A DNA stretch of 57,048 nucleotides, taken from NCBI RefSeq assembly GCF_026586675.1, contig NZ_JAODIX010000068.1, positions 10,981 through 68,028 of the forward strand, in the 5' to 3' direction. Positions 9,395 to 18,115 of this stretch are shown one piece after another. Each line of letters starts with the position of its first letter. Within the stretch, counting starts at the first letter, position 1. A program made the translations under genes and the position numbers. The notes beneath the pieces were generated by a model. That model did no database searches. It was given only the letters and a program-made list of their open reading frames with translations, and was not told where the DNA came from. The DNA comes from Halorubrum yunnanense (GTDB lineage Archaea; Halobacteriota; Halobacteria; Halobacteriales; Haloferacaceae).

Positions 9395-9694
9395 GTGACC
9401 GACGAGAGCTCGTCTAAACCCCCCATGCTCGTCTTCCTCGAGTCGCTGGCGTTCTACCGGAACGTCCGGATCGGTCTCGTCGCGGGCGCCGGGGTCGCAC
9501 TCCTGTTGTACCTCGTCCGGACGCTGGAGCTGCTCGGCCCCGTGATCGACACGCGGGAGTACCCGCTGTTCGGGCCGGACGTCTGGTTCCTGTTCCTGGC
9601 GTTCGTGCTGGCGGCGACGTTCGCACTGCTGGTCGCCGTCGCGCTCACGATCGCCGAGGCGGCTCGCGGAGCCGGCGAGGTGTCGACGGAGTAG
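9395..9694 (+). CDS. Small two-helix membrane protein, unknown function
   Basis: A 99-residue protein with two predicted transmembrane helices (IGLVAGAGVALLLYLVRTL and WFLFLAFVLAATFALLVAVA) joined by a short loop containing REYPLFGPD, and a charged C-terminus. No catalytic motif is visible. The GTG start follows the last noncoding-looking stretch; an ATG at 9425 would remove ten residues but keep both helices. There is no clear TATA box. It stands alone between two minus-strand genes. Confidence 0.6.
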   Translation: MTDESSSKPPMLVFLESLAFYRNVRIGLVAGAGVALLLYLVRTLELLGPVIDTREYPLFGPDVWFLFLAFVLAATFALLVAVALTIAEAARGAGEVSTE

Positions 9695-9781
9695 GTCGAG
9701 CGAACCGGAGAACGGACCGCTCTGCGGTGCGAAAGAGCGAGCGATAGCTGGGGCGGATCGGGTGCGGACCGGCCGCAGCGG

Positions 9782-10063
9782 TCAGTCGGCGGTACAGGAG
9801 GCGTCGCTCTCCTCGCCGGTGAACTCCTGTGCGGGCTCGGTGAGCTTGTAGAGGTTCTGTCTGGCGTCCGCGAAGTAGACGTCCTCGTCGACAACCCCGA
9901 TCCCCTCCAACCGTTCGAGGGCGTACCGAACGGTACGGGCCGACAACATCGACTCCTGCACGATGCCCTTCTGCGTCAGCGGGCCGTTGTACTCGAGCAT
10001 CTTGAAGACGAGTTTGGCGCTCGGCGGGAGGTCGTCGAGACCCTCCGTTTGGCTTCCTTCCAT
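9782..10063 (-). CDS. Small winged-helix transcription regulator (MarR/TrmB-like)
   Basis: A 93-residue DNA-binding protein. The winged helix covers most of it: LPPSAKLVFKMLEYNGPLTQ, KGIVQESMLSARTVRYALER and the wing GIGVVDEDVYFADARQNLYK. The tail is acidic and contains one Cys. The start MEGSQ was chosen because a minus-strand TATA (catttatgcc, 10088-10097) lies 25-34 nt upstream, implying a leaderless mRNA. Targets are unknown; the divergent neighbour is the EMC6-like/rli1 unit. Confidence 0.75.
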   Translation of the reverse strand: MEGSQTEGLDDLPPSAKLVFKMLEYNGPLTQKGIVQESMLSARTVRYALERLEGIGVVDEDVYFADARQNLYKLTEPAQEFTGEESDASCTAD

Positions 10064-10347
10064 CGTGAGAATTTGAAACCGCACATCGGCATAAATGTTG
10101 ATGGCCCGCGGCCCTATTTCGCGGATTTTGCCGGTATAACAGGATCGTCCTGCCGGTTACTCCGTTGATAACCAGCAATATAGTCCGCTACCCCCGGTTC
10201 GACTGACCAGTCAGTCAGCGATGCGACTCGCGCGCGCTCCGCCGGGGCCGCCTCGCTCCCCTCGCGCCGGCCGCGTTCCACGACGCGATCCCCGGGCTCG
10301 ACGGCCGGAACGAACGGCTTTTCACGGGCGCTCGCGGATCCGTTGGT

Positions 10348-10656
10348 ATGAGCGACGAATCGGGCATATCCGGCCACGCGCGCGGTGTGGTCGTCACGAC
10401 GATCTGCTGTCTGGCGGGGATCGCCGCCGGCGTCGTCTCGGCTGCCTACGTGGGGACGACCGTGGAGGCCGCCCAGAGTACTACGGTCGTGCTGGTGCTC
10501 GGCGCGTTCGTGCTCGCCCAGTACCCCCTGTACAAGATCATCGGTGTCAGCGACTTCGGCGTCAAGGACAACCTCTACGTGGCGTTCCTCACGTTCACGC
10601 TGTGGTTCATCAGCTACACCGTGCTGGCGACGTCCGGCGTCCAACTGGTGGCGTGA
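10348..10656 (+). CDS. EMC6-like membrane protein
   Basis: A 102-residue membrane protein with three hydrophobic helices (GVVVTTICCLAGIAAGVVSA, TTVVLVLGAFVLAQYPLYK and NLYVAFLTFTLWFISYTVL). It resembles archaeal relatives of EMC6, a subunit of the eukaryotic ER membrane-protein insertase; that similarity is recalled, not searched. It is one base away from the rli1 ATG and almost certainly co-transcribed with it, linking a possible insertase part to ribosome recycling. A TATA-like cttttcac lies about 27 nt before the ATG. Confidence 0.75.
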   Translation: MSDESGISGHARGVVVTTICCLAGIAAGVVSAAYVGTTVEAAQSTTVVLVLGAFVLAQYPLYKIIGVSDFGVKDNLYVAFLTFTLWFISYTVLATSGVQLVA

Positions 10657-10657
10657 G

Positions 10658-12478
10658 ATGGCGGACGACAGCATCGCCGTGGTCGACCTCGATCGCTGCC
10701 AGCCCGACCGGTGTAACTACGAGTGCGCGAACTACTGCCCGCCGAACCGGACGGGCAAGGAGTGTATCACTCAGCGCGGCGAGGACACGGTCGAGGGCGA
10801 CCCGGACCAGATCCACATCTCCGAGGAGATCTGCTTGGGCGAGACCTGCGGTATCTGCGTCGAAAAGTGCCCGTTCGACGCGATCGAGATCATCAACCTC
10901 CCCTCCGAGCTCGACGAGGAACCCGTCCACCGCTACGGCGAGAACGCCTTCTCGCTGTACGGCCTGCCGACCCCCGAACCGGGCAACGTTACCGGTATTC
11001 TCGGTCCGAACGGGATCGGGAAGTCGACGGCGGTCCACGGGCTCGCCGGCGAGATGGTCCCGAACCTCGGCGACCACGAGTCGGACGCCGACTGGGACCG
11101 CGTGCTCGACCGCTTCCGCGGCACGGGGTTACAGAACTACCTGGCGGCGCTGCGGGACGGCGACGTGAGCGTCTCCCGCAAGCCCCAGTACGTCGACCAG
11201 ATCCCCAAGCAGTTCGACGGCAACACCCGCGAGCTGTTGGAGCGCACCGACGAGCGCGGCGCGCTCGACGAGCTGATCGACCGGCTCAACATCCGCCCGG
11301 TGATGGACCAGGACATCGACTCCATTTCCGGCGGCGAGCTCCAGCGCGTCGCCATCGCGGCGTGTCTGGCCCGCGATGCCGACTTCTACTTCCTCGACGA
11401 GATCACGCCGTACCTCGACATCGGCCAGCGGATGATCGTCGCCCAGCTCATCCGCGAGCTGGCGGACGACGACGCCGCCGACCGCTCGATGCTCGTCGTC
11501 GAGCACGACCTCGCCATCTTGGACCTGCTCGCCGACACCCTTCACGTCGCGTACGGGGAGCCGGGCGCGTACGGGGTTATCACCGACCCCAAGTCCGTCC
11601 GCAACGGTATCAACGAGTACCTGAAGGGATACCTCGACAACGAGAACATGCGGATCCGTCCCTCCGCGATCACGTTCGAGGAGCACGCGCCCCGCGTCGC
11701 CTCGCGCAGCGAGACGCTGATCGAGTACCCCGAGCTCTCGAAGTCGTACGGCGACGGGGAGTTCGAGCTCCGCGTCGAGGGCGGCGAGATCAACCACTCG
11801 GAGGTGCTCGGTGTCGTCGGCCCGAACGGGATCGGGAAGTCGACGCTCGCGAAGCTGTTCGCGGGCTCGCTGGAGCCGGACGAGGGGTCACTCGACTTCG
11901 CGCTCGACATCGCGCACAAGCCGCAGTACATCGAGATCGACCAGCCGATGCGCGTCGACGCGTTCCTCTCCTCTATCACCGACGAGTTCGGCGGCTCCTA
12001 CTGGAACACGGAGATCGCCCAGCCGCTCCAGCTCGACCGGATCATGGAACAGGACCTCACGGACCTGTCGGGCGGGGAGCGACAGCGCGTCGCCATCGCG
12101 GCGTGTCTCTCCGAGGACGCCGACCTGTACCTGCTCGACGAGCCCTCCGCCCACCTCGACGTCGAGCAGCGCGTCCGCGCGACGACGGCGATCCGGCGGT
12201 ACGCCGAGAACCACGACGCGACCGTGATGGTGATCGACCACGACATCTACATGATCGATCTCCTGGCCGACCGGCTGATGGTGTTCGACGGCGAGCCGGC
12301 CGAGCGCGGTCACGCCGCGCCGCCCCAGGACATGCGCGACGGGATGAACGAGTTCCTCGCCGACCTCGAAATCACGTTCCGCCGCGACGAACGCACGGGG
12401 CGCCCCCGGATCAACAAGCCCGGCTCGCAGCTCGACAGCCAGCAGAAGCGCGACGGCGAGTACTACTACTCCGGCTGA
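10658..12478 (+). CDS. rli1: Ribosome recycling ATPase ABCE1/Rli1
   Basis: A 606-residue twin-ABC ATPase that splits post-termination ribosomes. The N-terminal Fe-S domain carries two ferredoxin-like clusters (cysteines of CQPDRCNYECANYC and CLGETCGICVEKC). The first nucleotide-binding domain has Walker A GPNGIGKSTAV, signature SGGELQR and Walker B FYFLDEITPYLD, where Ile-Thr-Pro replaces the more usual Pro-Ser-Ser. The second has GPNGIGKSTLA, LSGGERQR and LYLLDEPSAHLD. Full length and apparently functional. It follows the EMC6-like gene by one base, so translation is probably coupled. Confidence 0.96.
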   Translation: MADDSIAVVDLDRCQPDRCNYECANYCPPNRTGKECITQRGEDTVEGDPDQIHISEEICLGETCGICVEKCPFDAIEIINLPSELDEEPVHRYGENAFSLYGLPTPEPGNVTGILGPNGIGKSTAVHGLAGEMVPNLGDHESDADWDRVLDRFRGTGLQNYLAALRDGDVSVSRKPQYVDQIPKQFDGNTRELLERTDERGALDELIDRLNIRPVMDQDIDSISGGELQRVAIAACLARDADFYFLDEITPYLDIGQRMIVAQLIRELADDDAADRSMLVVEHDLAILDLLADTLHVAYGEPGAYGVITDPKSVRNGINEYLKGYLDNENMRIRPSAITFEEHAPRVASRSETLIEYPELSKSYGDGEFELRVEGGEINHSEVLGVVGPNGIGKSTLAKLFAGSLEPDEGSLDFALDIAHKPQYIEIDQPMRVDAFLSSITDEFGGSYWNTEIAQPLQLDRIMEQDLTDLSGGERQRVAIAACLSEDADLYLLDEPSAHLDVEQRVRATTAIRRYAENHDATVMVIDHDIYMIDLLADRLMVFDGEPAERGHAAPPQDMRDGMNEFLADLEITFRRDERTGRPRINKPGSQLDSQQKRDGEYYYSG

Positions 12479-12557
12479 GCCGGCACGGGGGCCACGTTCC
12501 AGTCGGCCGATCCGCCGTATCGAAGCGATTAAGCGGGGAACCCGCCAACGACGGGGT

Positions 12558-12824
12558 ATGCAACACCTCATCATTCGCGGCGACCCCGAGATCCGGCGGG
12601 ACGCGGTGATCGAGTACGACGGCGAGGAGTTGGTCTGTTTCAGCATCAACGTCCAGGGCGGCTGGCACGGCCCGGACGAGCCCCAGCTCTGGTGTACGGT
12701 CGGCAGCGAGGACGAGCGCGAGGCGTACGACAAACGCGAGTACGTCCCCCACTGGCTCGACGTCGACGCGGTCGACGCCGAGGAGATCGAAGTGCTGAGC
12801 GAGAAGGGCGCGCTGTCGGTCTGA
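12558..12824 (+). CDS. HAH_0734-type small conserved haloarchaeal protein
   Basis: An 88-residue acidic protein of a conserved haloarchaeal family (MQHLIIRGDPEIRRDAVIEY at the start; VQGGWHGPDEPQLWC in the middle). It has one Trp-rich block and no known catalytic motif. TATA-like gattaagc at 12527-12534 lies 24-31 nt before the ATG. It converges with the threonylcarbamoyl-AMP synthase gene across a 15-nt T-rich gap (ctcttttata) that probably terminates transcription from this side. Confidence 0.8.
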   Translation: MQHLIIRGDPEIRRDAVIEYDGEELVCFSINVQGGWHGPDEPQLWCTVGSEDEREAYDKREYVPHWLDVDAVDAEEIEVLSEKGALSV

Positions 12825-12839
12825 GCGCGGAGTTCTCTT

Positions 12840-13502
12840 TTATATGGGCGGATCCGCAAGCCACGCCTCGATCGCGCCGGCCATCGCGCCGCGCCGGTGG
12901 ATCGTCCCCGCGTCGGGGTCGACGACGGTGCTCTCCGTGCCGGGCGTCTCGCCGTCGTCGATCGCGGCGCCGACGCCCTCGCGGATTTCGTCCCCGAGGT
13001 CGTCGAGATCGGTGACGCTGCCGGTCCCGGAGGCGTTCGCGCTCGTCGCGGTGAGGGGGCCGGTCTCGCGGAGGAGCGCCCTGGCGACCGGCTGGTCGGG
13101 GACGCGGAGGCCGACCCGGTCGCCCCCGGCGGTGAGCGCGTCCGGGACCCTGTCGCCGCGCTCGACGACGATGGTCACGGGGCCGGGGAGGAACGCCCGA
13201 GCGAACGCGACCGCGAACTCCGTGGGCCGGGCGTAGCGGAGCGCGTCGTCGACGCTCGCCACGCCCAGGGAGAGCGGGTCCGACCGCTCGCGGCCCTTCA
13301 GCTCGAAGACTCGTTCGACGGCGTCGGGGTCGAGCGCGTCGCCGCCGAGCCCGTACACCGTCTCCGTGGGGTAGACGACGAGCTCGCCGCCCGCGACCGC
13401 CGCGGCCGCCCGCCGGACGTCGTCTCGGCCGCTCGCGGCGTCGCGTCCGGCGTCCGGCTCGGATCCGGGGCGAGGCTCTCGACCGTTGGTGTCGTCCGTC
13501 AC
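12840..13502 (-). CDS. L-threonylcarbamoyladenylate synthase (YrdC/Sua5 family)
   Basis: This enzyme makes threonylcarbamoyl-AMP from threonine, bicarbonate and ATP, the first step of the t6A modification at position 37 of ANN-decoding tRNAs. The 220-residue YrdC domain shows VVYPTETVYGLGGDA near residue 37, KGRERSDPLSL near 70, PGPVTIVV near 108 and TSANASG near 153. The C-terminal Sua5 domain is absent, as in YrdC-type proteins. The GTG start is supported by a minus-strand TATA (tttttaaata, 13521-13530) 19-28 nt upstream. Confidence 0.9.
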   Translation of the reverse strand: MTDDTNGREPRPGSEPDAGRDAASGRDDVRRAAAAVAGGELVVYPTETVYGLGGDALDPDAVERVFELKGRERSDPLSLGVASVDDALRYARPTEFAVAFARAFLPGPVTIVVERGDRVPDALTAGGDRVGLRVPDQPVARALLRETGPLTATSANASGTGSVTDLDDLGDEIREGVGAAIDDGETPGTESTVVDPDAGTIHRRGAMAGAIEAWLADPPI

Positions 13503-13589
13503 GCGCGGTCGTTCGGCCGCTATTTAAAAAAGGGTGACGTGTACGGACGTCGTGATCGCACGCGAGAGCCGTCCGTGTCGACACCGACC

Positions 13590-14099
13590 TCAGTCGACGA
13601 GCCGGTCGACCGCGTCGTCGATCGCCTCGGCGTCGGGGAACTCGGGGTGGTCGCTCGCGACCCACGCGTGCTCCACGGTGCGGTCGCCGGCGAGCAGGAA
13701 CACGGCCGGGCGCGCCTCGGTGACCCCCGTCATGCCGTCGATGTCGTGAGCGACGCCGTACTCCTCGATCACGCCAGCGCCGGGGTCGGCGAAGATCCGA
13801 ACCCCGTCGCCGCGCTCGGCGAGCAGGCGCTTGTGGGCGTACGGCGACGAGATCGACAGACCGAGGACATCGAGGTCGTCGGCCCAGCCGTGGTCGTCGA
13901 TCGTGTTGTACAGGTACGTCCCCTGGAAGGCGCCGTCCATCGGGTGGAAGACGAGGAGCGTCGGCCCGTCGACGACGTCGTCGAGCGCGCGGTCCTCCCA
14001 GTACTCCTCGTTCACGAGGGGGCGGGTGAAGTCGGGCGCCGTGTCGCCCTCGGCGACGTGGTCCGTCTCGGGCAGGGAGACGACGTCGAAGTCGGGCAT
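13590..14099 (-). CDS. Peroxiredoxin-like thioredoxin-fold protein lacking the peroxidatic cysteine
   Basis: A 169-residue AhpC/TSA-type fold: GDTAPDFTRPLVNEEYW, then TLLVFHPMDGAFQGTYLYN, then DLDVLGLSISSPYAHKR and RPAVFLLAGDRTVEHAWVAS. In true peroxiredoxins the helix after the first strand carries the peroxidatic Cys (P-x-x-x-T-x-x-C); here the region reads HPMDGAFQGT and the protein has no cysteine at all. It cannot act as a thiol peroxidase by the usual mechanism. The ATG lies one base after the stop of the glutaredoxin-like gene, so the two form a unit. Role unknown. Confidence 0.8.
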   Translation of the reverse strand: MPDFDVVSLPETDHVAEGDTAPDFTRPLVNEEYWEDRALDDVVDGPTLLVFHPMDGAFQGTYLYNTIDDHGWADDLDVLGLSISSPYAHKRLLAERGDGVRIFADPGAGVIEEYGVAHDIDGMTGVTEARPAVFLLAGDRTVEHAWVASDHPEFPDAEAIDDAVDRLVD

Positions 14100-14100
14100 C

Positions 14101-14361
14101 TCAGGCACCTCCCTCGCCGTACGTCCCCTCTAAGTACTCCACGATGTTCGCGCTCTCGGACATCGTCACGCCGGTCTCGCGGTCGATGATCGCCGGGACG
14201 CTCCGGGCGCCGGAGACGCGCTTGACGACGTTCCGCTCCGAGTGCATCGGCTCGACGTACCGGGACTGATACTCCAGCCCGAACCGGTTCAGGGTCCGGA
14301 CCACGCGCTCGCAGTAGGGGCACGCCTGCAGCCTGTACAGGGTGATTTGTGGCTCCGTCAT
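14101..14361 (-). CDS. Glutaredoxin-like / GST N-terminal-domain protein
   Basis: An 86-residue thioredoxin-fold protein with the redox motif CPYC in LYRLQACPYCERVVR (Cys14 and Cys17), a cis-proline motif SVPAIID and a TMSESANIVEYLEGTYG helix typical of GST N-terminal domains. It probably catalyses thiol-disulfide exchange in the cytoplasm, with gamma-glutamylcysteine as the likely haloarchaeal thiol (known for the group, not shown here). It leads a two-gene unit with the Cys-less peroxiredoxin-like protein. Confidence 0.88.
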   Translation of the reverse strand: MTEPQITLYRLQACPYCERVVRTLNRFGLEYQSRYVEPMHSERNVVKRVSGARSVPAIIDRETGVTMSESANIVEYLEGTYGEGGA

Positions 14362-14541
14362 GGACGGTGATTCGACCGCGGGAGGTGTAACCGTGTCGGC
14401 CGCGGCACGCTCCGTGCGTGTCCGCGCGCGACCGGCGGCGACCGGCGACCCGCCTCGTCGACCCCGTCGTCGATCGGGTGAATCGTCCGACGACCCGGAC
14501 CGTCGAAGGTAATCCTTTAACCGTCCGCCGCCGGAAGGCGA

Positions 14542-15918
14542 ATGAATATGGGCTTGCCGCCGAGCGCGCTGACGGCCGATCTGCTACAGCTGCCGCCGCC
14601 GGGCGACAACGCCGTTATCGTCCTCGGCGTCCTCGCGATCGTGGTGCTGGTCGGCCTGTCCGCCTTCTTCTCCTCGTCGGAGATCGCGATGTTCTCGCTG
14701 CCGCAACACCGCGTCGACAGCCTCGTCGACGAGGGCGTCGCGGGCGCGGAGACCATCCGCGACATGAAGGAGAACCCCCACCGGCTGCTGGTGACGATCC
14801 TCGTCGGCAACAACATCGTCAACGTCGCGATGACCTCCATCGCGACCGCGCTGTTCGGCCTCTTCCTCAGCCGCGGACAGTCCGTGCTGGCGACGACGTT
14901 CGGGATCACGACGCTGGTGCTGATCTTCGGCGAGAGCGCCCCCAAGTCGTACGCTGTCGAGCACACCGAGTCCTGGGCGCTCCGGATCGCCCGCCCGCTG
15001 AAGGCCTCGGAGTACGCGCTGTACCCGCTCGTCGTCCTCTTCGATTACATCGTGAAGGCGATCAACGAGGTCATCGGCGGGTCGGCCGCGATCGAGTCGA
15101 CGTACGTCACCCGCGACGAGATTCAGGACATCATCGAGACGGGCGAGCGCGAGGGCGTCATCGAGGAGGAGGAGCGCGAGATGCTCGACCGCATCTTCCG
15201 GTTCAACAACACCATCGCCAAGGAGGTGATGACGCCACGCCTCGACGTCACCGCGGTCGCGAAAGAGCAGCCGGTCGAGGAGGCGATCGAGACGTGCATC
15301 CAGGCCGACCACGAGCGCGTCCCCGTCTACGAGGGGAACCTCGACAACATCGTCGGCGTGGTGAACGTGCGTGACCTGGTCCGCGAGCTGCGCTATTCCG
15401 AGGGAGAGCCCTCGCTGGCGCGGGTCGTCAAGCCGACGCTGCACGTCCCCGAGTCGAAGAACGCCGACGAGCTGCTCGCGGAGATGCAGGAGAACCGCCT
15501 TCAGATGGTCACCGTCATCGACGAGTTCGGGACCACGGAGGGGATCATCACCCTGGAGGACATGGTCGAGGAGATCGTCGGCGAGATCTTGGAGGGCGAC
15601 GAGGAGGCCCCCGTCGAGTTCCTCGAGGAGAACGTCGCCATCGTCCGGGGCGAGGTGAACATCGACGAGGTCAACGAGATGCTCGGGATCGACCTCCCCG
15701 AGGGCGAGGAGTTCGAGACGCTCGCCGGCTTCGTGTTCAACCGCGCCGGGCGCCTCGTCGAGGAGGGCGAAGAGATCGAGTTCGACGCGATCCGGATCCG
15801 CATCGAGCGCGTGGACAACACCCGGATCATGTCGGCGCGCGTGACGGTGCTCGACGTCGACGGCTCCGAAGAGGGCGAGGCGGGCGAGGCCGAGACGCCG
15901 GCCGACGACGCATTTTAA
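14542..15918 (+). CDS. CNNM/CorC (hemolysin C-like) membrane protein with CBS pair
   Basis: A 458-residue protein with a four-helix DUF21 membrane domain (VIVLGVLAIVVLVGLSAFFS and following helices to about residue 190), two CBS domains (RLDVTAVAKEQPVEEAIETC and VKPTLHVPESKNADELLAEM; about residues 225-345) and a C-terminal CorC/HlyC domain (ILEGDEEAPVEFLEENVAIV to about 435). Relatives take part in Mg2+ or Co2+ homeostasis. The TATA-like ctttaacc at 14515-14522 lies about 24 nt before the ATG. It is complete. Confidence 0.9.
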   Translation: MNMGLPPSALTADLLQLPPPGDNAVIVLGVLAIVVLVGLSAFFSSSEIAMFSLPQHRVDSLVDEGVAGAETIRDMKENPHRLLVTILVGNNIVNVAMTSIATALFGLFLSRGQSVLATTFGITTLVLIFGESAPKSYAVEHTESWALRIARPLKASEYALYPLVVLFDYIVKAINEVIGGSAAIESTYVTRDEIQDIIETGEREGVIEEEEREMLDRIFRFNNTIAKEVMTPRLDVTAVAKEQPVEEAIETCIQADHERVPVYEGNLDNIVGVVNVRDLVRELRYSEGEPSLARVVKPTLHVPESKNADELLAEMQENRLQMVTVIDEFGTTEGIITLEDMVEEIVGEILEGDEEAPVEFLEENVAIVRGEVNIDEVNEMLGIDLPEGEEFETLAGFVFNRAGRLVEEGEEIEFDAIRIRIERVDNTRIMSARVTVLDVDGSEEGEAGEAETPADDAF

Positions 15919-16078
15919 TAGGTTTATAAGGGCGTTTCAGTCAGCGTCGAGTGGTTATCGGGGTTGGTGGCGATGAGACAGAGACCGGTTCCGGAAGCCC
16001 GACCGCCTGCTTATAAACAGCGTCACCGCTCCCGATCGGGCAGCGTCTCGATCCCTACAGCGGTCACCGCTTCGGCTC

Positions 16079-16810
16079 TCACACCGCGTACGCCCGGGCG
16101 GCCGCGACGAGCGCTTTCCGGTAGTCGCTCTCGGAGGGGTCGGGGCCGAGCCCGAGGAAGCGCTCTTTGAACGCGCCCACGTCGACCGCGTCGGTGTCGC
16201 TGCCGGCGGCGCGCGCGAGGTCGTAGATCCGGTGCTCCGGGCCGGCGATGTCGTGGCGCTCGACTAAGGCCAGCGCGAACGCGGCGTTGACGGCGGTGAT
16301 CTCCGGGTCGGCGCCGGCCGTCACGGGCGGCGAGCCGTCGCGCGAGACGTCGGGGCGGTCGGCGACCGCGGCCGCGAGGGTGGACTCCAGGAAGCCGAGG
16401 AGCTTGTCGGCGGGCGCGACGGAGAGGGTGATGTCGTCGGCGTAGATATCTTTCATGTGATTCGCGATCTGGTAACAGTGCGCGAGCTTGCGGCGCTCCA
16501 CCTTCTCGCCGGAGAGCCCGAGGTACAGCGCCTCCTCCGTCGACTGGAGGTGGGATGGGTGACCCTCCTCGTAGCGGGCCATGTGCGAGAGCTCGTGGAC
16601 GGCCAGCTCGCGGGCCATCGCGCTCGTGGCCGCGCGCTTCGAGACGTTGAGGACGTGGTAGCCGTCGTAGTGGCCGGCCCACGTCCGCTCGTCGGGGTCC
16701 TCGCGCACCTTCACGTGGACGGGGTCGGCGAGCGACCACTCGGTCTCGAACAGGTCGGCGGCGCCGAGGAACGGGTCGGGGGGAACGTCACCCTGCACGC
16801 GGAGATCCAT
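16079..16810 (-). CDS. DUF5781-like protein with HExxH metalloprotease motif
   Basis: A 243-residue soluble protein with HELSH near residue 75 (AVHELSHMARYEEGHPSH), matching the HExxH zinc-peptidase signature; the following EEGHPSHLQSTEEAL offers candidate third ligands. The C-terminal half is helical. The pattern resembles the haloarchaeal DUF5781 family. Proteolytic activity is inferred only from the motif. The start MDLRVQGDV was chosen because a minus-strand acttatcg near 16835-16842 lies 25-32 nt upstream; the longer reading is not family-like. Confidence 0.78.
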   Translation of the reverse strand: MDLRVQGDVPPDPFLGAADLFETEWSLADPVHVKVREDPDERTWAGHYDGYHVLNVSKRAATSAMARELAVHELSHMARYEEGHPSHLQSTEEALYLGLSGEKVERRKLAHCYQIANHMKDIYADDITLSVAPADKLLGFLESTLAAAVADRPDVSRDGSPPVTAGADPEITAVNAAFALALVERHDIAGPEHRIYDLARAAGSDTDAVDVGAFKERFLGLGPDPSESDYRKALVAAARAYAV

Positions 16811-16911
16811 GCGTACCGTTCTCACGGCGTCTGCCGATAAGTCTCTTGCGCCCGCCGCAGACGTTTGCCGAGACGCGGACCGCCGGGCGGCCGGTCGAGC
16901 GACGCGGTCGC

Positions 16912-17637
16912 CTACTCGCGCACGGCGCCCACGACGAGGTAGACGACCGGGGTGTCGAGGACGGCGATGACGAGCTTGAGGAGGTACTGTCCGAGCCCGA
17001 GCGCGAGGAGGACGCCTCCCGGGAGGGGATCGCCGACGCCGAGCAGGACCGGGGCGGCGTAGAACGCGACGCCGACGAAGATCGCGGTGTCGAGCGCCTG
17101 ACTGCTCGCGGTCGAGGCGATGTTGCGCAGCCACAGCACCCCGGAACCGGTGCGGTCGCGGATCGCGTGGAAGACGAACACGTCCCAGTTCTGGCTCACG
17201 ACGTACGCCAGCAGGCTCCCGGCGACGACGTTCGTCGCGGGGCCGAGCGCGGTCTCGAACGCGGCCGATATCTCGGGATCCACTCCGGGCGCGGCGAGCG
17301 TCGACCAGACGAGGGCGAGCACGAGGAAGTTCGCGAGGAACGCGACGTTGATGACCACCTGCGTCGCGCGGCGGCCGTACAGCTCGGCGTAGCAGTCGGA
17401 CGCGAGAAACGTCAGCGCGTACGCGAGCGCGGCGCCCGGCAGCGTGACATCGGCGCCGACCACGGGAAGCGCGAACGGCAGCGGCAGCGAGATCACCTTT
17501 GCGGCGGTGAGCTGCGCGGTCGCGAGCGCGACGACGAACAGGGTGATCAGCCCGACGGCGGCCACCGCGGAGCGGTCGACCGGATCCGCCGCGAACGGAC
17601 CGTCGGTCCCGGTCTCCGTCGGCGCGCGACTACTCAT
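16912..17637 (-). CDS. Queuosine-precursor transporter family protein (VUT/YhhQ)
   Basis: A 241-residue membrane protein with about six helices. Family marks are LASDCYAELYGRRATQVVIN near residue 90, IRDRTGSGVLWLRNIAST near 155 and SQALDTAIFVGVAFY near 175. YhhQ-type proteins import 7-deazaguanine precursors; in archaea these would feed archaeosine synthesis in tRNA. The start overlaps the end of the ribbon-helix-helix gene by 8 nt, so the two are co-transcribed. Confidence 0.88.
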   Translation of the reverse strand: MSSRAPTETGTDGPFAADPVDRSAVAAVGLITLFVVALATAQLTAAKVISLPLPFALPVVGADVTLPGAALAYALTFLASDCYAELYGRRATQVVINVAFLANFLVLALVWSTLAAPGVDPEISAAFETALGPATNVVAGSLLAYVVSQNWDVFVFHAIRDRTGSGVLWLRNIASTASSQALDTAIFVGVAFYAAPVLLGVGDPLPGGVLLALGLGQYLLKLVIAVLDTPVVYLVVGAVRE

Positions 17638-17857
17638 CGCTCGCCTCTCCGTCGGGGTCGGTGCCGTCGACTCCGGCGTCCGCCCCGCCGGCGTCGAGCC
17701 GGTCGTGACGCGCGTCGATCTCGTCGAGGCGGTCGAGCGTCTTGCGGATCGACGCGCGGACCGCGTCGCTGCGGTTCACGAACTTCCCGTCCTCGCCGAC
17801 GTGCCCGTCGAGGTCGTCGAGCAGCTCGCCGGGGATCTCGACGCTGATCTTGGGCAC
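17630..17857 (-). CDS. Ribbon-helix-helix DNA-binding protein
   Basis: A 75-residue CopG/MetJ-type protein. The strand is PKISVEIPGELLDDL, followed by helix-turn-helix DGKFVNRSDAVRASIRKTLD, with an acidic disordered tail. It probably binds DNA as a dimer and could control its downstream partner, the precursor transporter, with which it overlaps by 8 nt. The target is inferred from position only. Confidence 0.85.
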   Translation of the reverse strand: MPKISVEIPGELLDDLDGHVGEDGKFVNRSDAVRASIRKTLDRLDEIDARHDRLDAGGADAGVDGTDPDGEASDE

Positions 17858-18115
17858 GACTCACTCACCCCCCGCAGGCTCTCTCAGTACCCGATCGACC
17901 GTACCGCCGCTCATTCTCCGAGATGCTCTCATAGTACTACTGCGGGATTATCGAGGGGGTGATTAAAGCTCACTGTTCCGACGGAGCTCCGTTGCGTCCC
18001 GACGTCGGCCCGTTACCCGTTCGGTCGATCTGTCGGACATCCGTTGTCAGAATCGGCCGCCGACGCGCCGCGATCGAACCCTTTTATACGATCAGTCTGC
18101 CGATATTCCCCGACT

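Noticed and set aside
15949-16040. Possible degenerate 57-nt unit with gcttataaac
   Set aside because: Only the TATA-like part and a short AAGCCC match the tail unit; similarity elsewhere is at background level.
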